Source: Parietaria judaica
Taxonomy: Eukaryota > Streptophyta > Magnoliopsida > Rosales > Urticaceae
Reading direction: 5' to 3'
Length of the DNA stretch: 64,000 bases
NCBI GenBank assembly: GCA_954871525.1
Contig: OX940860.1
Span: 21,050,001-21,114,000, forward strand
A program made the translations under genes and the position numbers. Below, piece by piece: positions 56,411 to 64,000 of this stretch. The notes beneath the pieces are model-generated. The model saw only the letters and a list, made by a program, of their open reading frames with translations, made no database searches and was not told the DNA's origin. Within the stretch, counting starts at the first letter, position 1; the number at the start of each line of letters is the position of its first letter.

Positions 56411-57392
56411 TTTCCTGTTACACCACATAAAACTAGAGGCTGTACTGTTATTGGTGATATGTTGCAAGATTTCCTGGACCATGAAATTAATCTCCTGGAC
56501 CATGAAACAACTGGCTTTAATAATTTAGGTTAGATTTGGAGATCAGCAAGCAGTGACGTCGTTCTAGCTTGGAGCAATGGGAGGCGTGATTAACTTCGCG
56601 AAGCGGTGTTCTTTGATATGAGTGTTCGTTTTGTGCGTTTCATCGAAACTCGATCCAACATCTATGCATGGATGGGATTTTCTAGTCCCGTTTACAATTT
56701 CTAATTCTTTAGTGCATTGAATATCATTTATTATTATTATTATTATTTTCCCGTCGCATTGAATTTCTTATTTTCGTCGAATTCAAATTAGCAAAGATGT
56801 TGGATAGTTGGATGAGCACATAAATCTTGTGTACGATTTAGTAGCATTATTATAAAAATTTGGTCGTTTGTCAAAAAAATTAAATAGAAAAATGAAACTC
56901 TTCATACTTGTTGACTTTATACTTCAGTCATATTTTCACTTAAAATCATCATCTCTTTAATTAGTCACAAAGTATATATACTTCTACCAGAATTATCCTC
57001 ACTCTTTTTGTTCAATAACATCGACAAAATCTGTCGTGTTTTGTCCTCTACTAAAATAGTGGATGGTGTATTAACCATCGAATGGGTACAATTATTGACA
57101 AATTATATATCGAGGCATTCATTATAGTCGGGGATTATATCGACAAAATTATTATTTTTTATAGCACTATTTAATTAGTGATCTAAAATATGCTAGACAA
57201 AATTCATTTATTAGAAAGAGTTAAATTACAGCTTATATGTGGCTGGGGTGCAGAAGAGACAAGGCAGGACACAATCATCGATCGGGTTCAAACTTCAATC
57301 CAATTATTGTGTGATGAGGCTGTACTGTTTGATGATATTGCAAGGTTTCATGGACCATGAAATTAATCGCATGGACCATGAAACAACTGGCG
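56411..57392. repeat. Further array blocks, no gene
   Basis: 56456-56565 is an exact-looking repeat of 55958-56067. 56660-56990, the distal block 56995-57150 and the proximal block 57235-57392 follow in the same order as upstream of gene A. The homology ends at AACAACTGGC (57392), where the gene-side sequence is replaced by unrelated DNA. Confidence 0.65.
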
Positions 57393-57859
57393 TGTGGCGA
57401 ACGAACGCACAGGAAGAAACGATAGCTGATCCGCTTCGTCCAAGACCTTTTTTTTAGTTAAAGATGGAGGCTCGAAATTTTTTCAGAAGAAATCGAGTTC
57501 GATTCCTTGGAAGTTACGGGCTCGCTGGTCCAAATGCATCCGATATGTGGATGTCATCAATTTCAGAGTTTCTCATATCTTCCGCTTCGTCCTAGACCTA
57601 GACTTGCAGAAAGAGGGTCTGCGACAAGACGTGAGCAGGGCGAGCAAGGAATGCCCAGACGAAGATCCTCAGAGGAAAAGTGATCGCTGCCCCCCATACC
57701 TTTCTTGAGACAATCGGGATAAAGGGAGGCGAGCGGAGCGAATCGAGGTCTGAAGCAGACGGGGCCGAAGGACGTACAATTTGCAGCGCTCTGACAATGA
57801 GGAAGGAAGGGTGTTTCGGTGATGGCGGGCGGAGCGGGGGCGGCCGCCCCCACTTGGTC
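57393..57859. other. GC-rich mosaic of unknown origin
   Basis: GC-rich relative to its surroundings, with several short open frames but no recognised product. The composition and a GGCGAGCGGAGCGAATCGAG-type word recall plant organellar, especially mitochondrial, DNA, but I cannot match it to a specific gene. Confidence 0.3.
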
Positions 57860-58314
57860 CGAGCACGTTATTTTTATTTTTATTTATTCATATTATTATA
57901 AGCTCATATATAAATAATAAACATAGCATTAATAGACTAAATATCATTACAGTGTACTAGAATTTTGTTACTCTTAAAGTTCTCCTCCAAATTATAGCTC
58001 AAGGTTCAATTCCCAAACCCACCATATTTTTTAATTTTTTTAGCAACATTTCTTATGATTATAATTTCTTTTCATGGTATTTTCCAAAATGATTACAACT
58101 TGCAAAACTAAAGAATAAAAACTACCAATCAATTTAAGACGTGCAAAGTTTTAATATTGAAAAAAAAATTATATTAATATTTTGAGAACGTAACATGTAG
58201 ATCTCTAATCATATAGAGATCCTAATGAACTATTTTCATAAATCGAAAGTTCATAAAAAAATAATTATAATGCAATGTATAATAGTAGTTTTAATGTCTC
58301 GTTTTATTATGAAA
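57860..58314 (-). mobile_element. Second copy of the 578-1005 element, inverted
   Basis: The reverse complement matches 600-1005 (CATGTTACGTTCTC, TTAGGATCTCTA, AAACCCACCATATTTTTTAA in plus orientation). It is cut at 58314 by the CTAG end of a Helitron, which gives an independent view of that boundary. Confidence 0.6.
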
Positions 58315-60219
58315 CTAGTGGATTGTTCCGCGCTTCGCGCTGTCGAGAAAAATTATCGCGTATAAATTTGAATCAAATTATTAAAATAGTTTATAGAATT
58401 TTATTTATTTTATTCACAATTTAAAAAAAACAACAATTAAAATAAGCAATTGAGGTATGTTAACAATAAATGAAAATAATAAAATATTAAAATATTTAAG
58501 AATGATAAAATTTTCAGAGAAATTCAATATTAAAATATATGCAAGTTTTGGTCTTTTATTCCATTAATAATTGTGAATTAGATAAATTTGTTTTCTATAA
58601 GATCAAATTACGTATGTCTTGATTTCTCATTCTTAATGTCTAAATAAAGGTTTTTGTGAGATGAAAAAATACTTATGACAAATACATAAAATATTAAAGC
58701 TGACCTCGTGCACCATCTTTGCAACCTTTCAGCACCAATTCCATTGATCACAATATTATATAGTTAGACTCTCGTTTAAAGACATAAATACCATAAATAC
58801 ATAGTAAGAGAGAGAAAAAGAAAAAAGAAAAAAAAAGGTATCCACATAAAACTAAAACGAATTCTAATTAATATGAATCGGGGATTTAATAAATAAAACG
58901 TTAATAACAATCTAACATCAAAATTTTTACTGCAACCTTAAGTCTTTTGCAATAAGGTGGCCACTTTTAGTGTATGCATTAATTATAATTAGTTTTTATG
59001 CACTTATTGAAAACTTAAATTTATGCACTTATTTACATTAATTATAATAACTTTTATGTTATTTCATTATATTTCTTAACCTATAAATAGAGGTGTTTGT
59101 GAGATGAAAAATACTACCACGCGAACAAATGCATAAAATATTCAAGTGATATTTCAAGGATCTCCTGCACCATCTTTTCTCCTTTAACTGACAGCTGACA
59201 CTCAGTTCATAAAAATACCGGTATGGAGGAAGGTAAAATTTTAAATTTTAAACCAAGAAAATCTAAAATTAACAATTACAACGTATATTAATTTATGATA
59301 TGCACTATAATATCCATTTCTTCTAAAATTTATGAGGAAAACTATATTAGTGTGCAACTAATTAATATGATAACATAGAGCAACATGAATATTTTTAATT
59401 GGTATGTACAGTAATTGCCATGTTAAAAAAATTATCTGTAATATGTTAACGCTTAAACTAAAAGGATTACTTTGTAACACTTATCTAAATATACTTAACA
59501 ATTGGAACACATACAACATAGAACTTAAAAAAGATATTACTTGGTTAATTCATTTCATTGAAAATAAAATGAACAAATCTGAATTTTTAATCATCTTTTA
59601 ATACTAAGAGATAATCAAGTCATTTACTCCATAAACGTTTTTTTTTTTACATATACCTCTTTTAATTTCATACTTGCACTTCGTAAACTATTATTCACCA
59701 AAACCCATGTAAAGAACATTTATTTTTTGTTTTACATAGATTCAATTAACTTGAACTCTCTAATTGCATTTGTTCACGTAATTTACATTGGTTGTTCTTA
59801 GCAGAGTGTTAAGCCTATGTTGGTCCAACACTCGGCAAGGATTGTAGCGCTCTAGCCTCGTCAACTCCAGAACACAAAATTTATTAGATAAAAAATAAAT
59901 ACACAAAAGGTACTCACTAACATATTATAAGCTCCTAATAGCTCATTGTAAAATTAACAAATTTCGTACATGTACCATGTTTTGTGGTGGATCTTTCCAT
60001 CATGCCTTGAAGGATCTAAGAGTCTTCAAGTAATACTCTATACCTGTAAATTTCAAATAATATTGGAAGAAAATTATGACGCGACACATAATAGAAAAAA
60101 GTTAAACCAATGCTATACAACATAAAAATAACATTAGAGAGACTAACCAAATCGAAGAGATGACATTTGTTTGTTTGTTTCATCATACAAAGCTAAATTT
60201 ATAGGCTACGAAAATTAAA
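58315..60219 (-). mobile_element. Helitron-like 3' end on the minus strand and its body
   Basis: On the minus strand the sequence ends GCGCGAAGCGC-hairpin, 13 bases, CTAG, followed by T. This is the Helitron 3' signature (hairpin, CTRR, insertion 5' of T). The body extends rightwards; its 5' TC end was not found, so the right limit is arbitrary. A related segment occurs twice (58640-58745 and 59080-59185, ending GCACCATCTTT). No helicase gene. Confidence 0.5.
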
Positions 60220-60889
60220 TCTATATATATATAAAAGGACAATGTCTTGTGTTTGACATGGCACTACACAAAATCAAAGATGTTGCTTTTCTAATTTTCT
60301 AGATTTTATCATTTTTTTTAAAAGAAAATCATTCACAAATATTTTTTAGAGAACATTTTATCGGAACATTATTGTTGTTCTTTAAATATGTATCAATGCA
60401 GAGAATTAAATATCAATAGGGTCTCTTCTGTTATTTGGTGAAACGGTTTCATCATGGCATACAGAGAGTCTACTCATTCATGTATATTACGATGATTAAA
60501 CGTATGTATTGATGTTTCTAAAGACTCATTATTTGCTTCTTAAAAATAATAATAAATAACTACATATATATAACTCCATGCATAGATATTGCATGTGCAT
60601 ATGTCTATTTTTCTTTTCTTACTTTTGACGTTTAACCTATCCATTTTTAACATAAATGTTACCATATTCTCACTGTCTATTTGTATTTGATTTTAATTAA
60701 ATATTAATGTTATCACTAATTATGAGTTTTGAGTAGTGTTGGTATTTGAACTACTATATATAGTTTATGACTTTCTGCAATCTCTCTTCGATGCCATGGA
60801 AATGGAAATTAAGATCACAAGCCTCTGCGTCGAAGCCTTAACGCCTGTTCGAAGCGGCATAACTGGCAATTCCTTGGAACACACGTATG

Positions 60890-61235
60890 TAAGCTCTCGA
60901 AATCAAGGAATAGTTGCCACGACATGAACAACGGTGTCTGAAGATTCGATTAACTTGATTATTACAGGTGAAAATCATATGACAACCAATAAAAAATATT
61001 TAATGATAACTATTTGCTTACTTTTTTGGTTGTTTTTGTAGATCATATATGTGTAGAGTAGATTTCTCGGAACGCGCAATATATGGCATATGTAAACTCT
61101 CAAAATCAAGGAACAGTTGCCACGACATGAACAACGGTCCGACGACTCGATCAACTTGATTATTAGAGGTGATAACCAATAAAAATATCTTATTGATAAC
61201 TCTTTGTTTAATTTTTTTGGTTGTTTTGCGGATCA
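60890..61235. repeat. Tandem repeat of about 190 bp inside the Helitron
   Basis: Two diverged direct copies share CAAGGAA(T/C)AGTTGCCACGACATG, CAACTTGATTATTA and GATCAT(A/G)TATGTG(T/C). No conserved frame. Confidence 0.7.
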
Positions 61236-62814
61236 TGTATGTGCAAAGTAGATTTCAAAATGACGATAAAAAAACTCATGCACGTCTTCTTTGAGATAAA
61301 TATCTGCTAATTGTTTTTAAAAAATATGTTTTGATTAGTTGAATATTGTTTCTCATCAGAATAAGATTTGTGAGCTAAATACGTTCGTTGTAAGTTGAGT
61401 CACGGGGACAGTGAGGACGAAGATACCAAGCATGCAACAAAGAATTATATGTATGAATGGTGTTAATTATTTTCATATGTTAATGACGTTTTTTTTTTCT
61501 GATGAAAATATCATATGTATGAATAATTAAATTCACAGTTTGATCAACCTTCGTTTTGCATGTCGCCGTAGGGAGAGAAGAGGAGGAAGATTGATATTAT
61601 AATATAGAGTGAGCCTCTTTTTAAAATACGAGCTATTAATATTTTTATTATTGGTTATACTTCAATGGTATTTTAAGAAGTTACCTATGTTGAGATTTTG
61701 TGTTAGTTTTTCTTGCAATATAAACTAAATATGGCGTTTTTGTACTATTATAATACTTTAGTGACTAGAATAGGACGAAATTTGGTTGCAAAGAAGCAAG
61801 AAAAATGGAAGCGATCAGCGGATTATTAACTTTTTTCGTAAGGGTAATTTTACTTCTCAGTCAGCTAAGAAAATCTTCCAACTGATGTGAATGGTGTGAA
61901 GGTTGGTTATATATAATTATATTTACATATCAATATATGTAAATTCCAATATATTTGTACCATATAATCTATTATTATTATTATATTTCTAGACATATTA
62001 GGCGAGTGAGGAAGTGAAGAAATTTCTTAGGATAAATTATCATGCAACACCAGCATCTTTAATTAACGATAGTAAGGAACTTTATGATTAATCATGAAAG
62101 TTTTTAATTGTTTTTATAGCGATTTTGAAAACGTGAGATGGTGTTAATCATTTGTTATTGCCTTTAGATTTTGAAAGCATAAAATTTAATTTATATATTA
62201 CTCTTGATTGTTCATTGTGAAATATATGTGTTTAAAAAAAAAACTTTTTAGTCACTAAAATGAATGATAAGTTGTAAAAATATGTGTTGATTATGGAAGC
62301 CAAGTGGAGACTGGAGAGCTTCAAATCTTAGCCATGACATTCATCGATGACGTTGTTAAAACATGAATTAGACTTTTAATATATTAAATATATTAATAAC
62401 ACTTATCTATTTATATTTAGATTAATACAAATAATTAAAAACATTAAAATAATTAAAAAATAATTTTGTTGATGCTATGGTGCAACATTGCAGCTGGCAA
62501 CACAATCACATGATTTTGTTGTGAGAAATGCAGCCCGATTAGACATCCATTTTGATGATATCGGATGTTATTTTAGTGTTTTGCGTTGGAGTTGGTGTTT
62601 AGTTATTCCATGAATAAAATATATTATATATGTTAATTTAATATTATAAATTAACTATATTTTTTTAAGTTAATATTACAAATATATGTTAACTTTTTCC
62701 TTAGAATTAAAAACTAATTATATATGTCGGCCGAACAATAAACATGCATATAAATAGTATAACAAATATTCAAAAGAAATTAACATAAATGCAGGTTGTT
62801 TAACAATTTTCCTA

Positions 62815-63273
62815 GGGTTAATGACGGCAAAAATACTCAATGTTTGGTCAAAGAACCCCTCGTGTACCCAAAGTTTAAAAGTGGTGGGAAAAGTACCCAA
62901 AGTCGCATTTGGGGAGTTGACCACTCCATTCTCGTAACGCAGTTAACTTACCCGTCAACTCTGGCCACGTGGACAAACGTGAGTTGCTGACATAACAATT
63001 TTTTGCCACGTGGACGAGCCCAATTAGGGGTTTAATTTGTTGTTTTATCGTAAACGAGGCTGATGTGAGCTCATCCACGTGGCAAGAACTTGCTATGTCA
63101 GCAGTGACTGTTTGTCCATGTGGCCAGTGTTAACATGTAAGTTAAGTGCGCTACTAGAATGGAGTGGTCAACGCCCCAAATGTGACTTTGGGTACTTTTG
63201 CCACCACTTTTAAACTTTTGGTACACAAGAGGTTCTTTGACCAAACTTTGGGTATTTTCGCCGTCATTAACCC
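62815..63273. mobile_element. Mutator-like MITE (GGGTTAATGAC family), copy 2
   Basis: It starts GGGTTAATGACGGCAAAAAT and ends CGCCGTCATTAACCC. A perfect 9-bp duplication, ATTTTCCTA, flanks it (62806-62814 and 63274-63282). It is inserted into the Helitron and is therefore younger than it. Confidence 0.88.
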
Positions 63274-63514
63274 ATTTTCCTATTAATATTTGGACAAATT
63301 CATTAAATTTTAAGTTAATATTTATTTTGAGAACAATATTGTATTTGTCTATTATTTTTAAAGTTTTTAATATATGTTTCATTGTTAATAAAAAAAATAA
63401 GTAAAATATTAGGAAAATAAAGTAATTTTAAAGTTTGATAATAACATCATATAGGTCTTTCATTTATAATAAAAAAATGCAATATTATCAAAATTATAAT
63501 CGATATTTTACCGT

Positions 63515-63533
63515 CACCGCGCGAAGCGCGGTG
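63515..63533 (+). other. Helitron 3' terminal hairpin
   Basis: Perfect 8-bp stem with a GAA loop, 12 bases before the terminal CTAG end at 63545. It acts as the rolling-circle termination signal in this superfamily. Confidence 0.7.
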
Positions 63534-63545
63534 CCTTTCCCCTAG

Positions 63546-64000
63546 TTTAGACTTAAATAAAAAAGGCAAACAAAAGTCTGACATATCAAAAATCTTTAAA
63601 TATGGAATGCTAAAAGCTCATCCAATTAAGAATTATGTATATTTCATGATACATAATTAACGTTAAATTCATGATGAAAATAAAAAATTTTAAAAAGATT
63701 ATTTAATGAGACATTTGATAAGGATATAAACAGTACATCAAATGGTTACCTGATTTTTGTTGTAGGAAATAAAAACGTCTTACTCAAGATTATTATTATT
63801 ATTACTATTATTATTAAATACACACGTGTGTGTTTAATAATCAAATGGTCTTTTGATATTCTTGTAAGTTACATAGTGTTTTTTTTTTAATAAATATAAA
63901 TTTGTAACTAACTTATTTGTTGAAAAAATGAAAATGAGAAACTTATTTGTTGAAATGTCTCACTAAACTCACAAATTAAATGTTTTTTTTTTACAATGTT
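63546..64000. other. AT-rich non-coding window end
   Basis: No gene is seen. A TTATTATTA-type simple repeat lies near 63790 and poly-T runs near 63880 and 63985. Confidence 0.4.

Larger units (their letters stand above)
60220..63545 (+). mobile_element. Non-autonomous Helitron, about 3.3 kb
   Basis: It starts A|TCTATATATATATAAAAGG and ends with a perfect 8-bp-stem hairpin (63515-63533, CACCGCGC-GAA-GCGCGGTG), CCTTTCCC, CTAG|T. Host A before and T after agree with Helitron insertion into AT. No Rep/helicase frame is present. It contains a tandem repeat (60890-61060 and 61083-61235) and a Mutator-like MITE insertion (62815-63273). Confidence 0.65.

Noticed and set aside
57563..57901. Overlapping 65-96 codon frames as genes
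   Set aside because: Three mutually overlapping frames on both strands in a GC-rich patch, none with a family signature.
1..64000. tRNA, rRNA or microRNA genes
   Set aside because: No cloverleaf with A/B boxes, rRNA segment or convincing miRNA fold-back outside MITE inverted repeats was recognised by eye; a tRNAscan or small-RNA mapping would decide.

Overview
The window is eudicot plant nuclear DNA. It is AT-rich, its genes are sparse and intron-containing, and it carries plant-type transposons: a Ty1/copia element primed by initiator tRNA-Met, hAT elements with 8-bp target duplications, Mutator-like MITEs, a Helitron, LINE tails and solo LTRs. It also has plant gene families: neutral ceramidase, an S1/SPH self-incompatibility homologue and TATA-box-driven secreted cysteine-rich peptides. 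An asterid is plausible, but the species cannot be fixed from the sequence.

Layout. 0-9.3 kb: an hAT end, relics of a cysteine-rich-peptide 3' UTR, a nearly complete young copia element (1414-6825) with two in-frame stops, and two MITEs. 9.4-19 kb: a degenerate array of repeated blocks holding two cysteine-rich-peptide genes (15621-16037, and the frameshifted 18624-18996) and two truncated copies, interrupted by hAT elements, a LINE tail and a solo LTR. 19-23 kb: mostly non-coding, with one decayed minus-strand gene relic. 23.1-29.2 kb: an intact nine-coding-exon neutral ceramidase gene, the only large conserved housekeeping gene. 29-41 kb: TE graveyard with a broken hAT transposase gene, a LINE tail, an intact 831-bp hAT MITE, and a TAF1 N-terminal fragment enclosed by a perfect 35-bp inverted repeat. 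41.7-42.2 kb: an intact S1/SPH gene on the minus strand. 42.9-49 kb: a Mutator-like MITE split by a 3.9-kb solo LTR, followed by a tandem duplication of the MITE's right half with about 0.8 kb of flank. 49.9-50.4 kb: a second intact cysteine-rich-peptide gene. 51-57.4 kb: further copies of the 10-18 kb array blocks, with nested hAT elements and a shared truncated LTR. 57.4-64 kb: a mosaic containing two Helitron ends, one of which closes a full 3.3-kb non-autonomous Helitron.

The most interesting system is the cluster of secreted 12-cysteine peptides. Each mature region reads as two consecutive knottin-like modules (C-X6-C-X5..7-CC-X4-C-X5..8-C) after a signal peptide and a pro-region of about 50 residues. 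Two members are nearly identical in the pre-pro part but diverge strongly between the cysteines, and relics of further copies are scattered over 57 kb. This looks like a locally expanding, fast-evolving secreted-peptide family, probably defence- or signalling-related; function is inference only. A second unusual observation is a U6-like snRNA promoter layout (USE, 24-nt spacer, TTTATATACC) conserved inside two related non-autonomous hAT elements.
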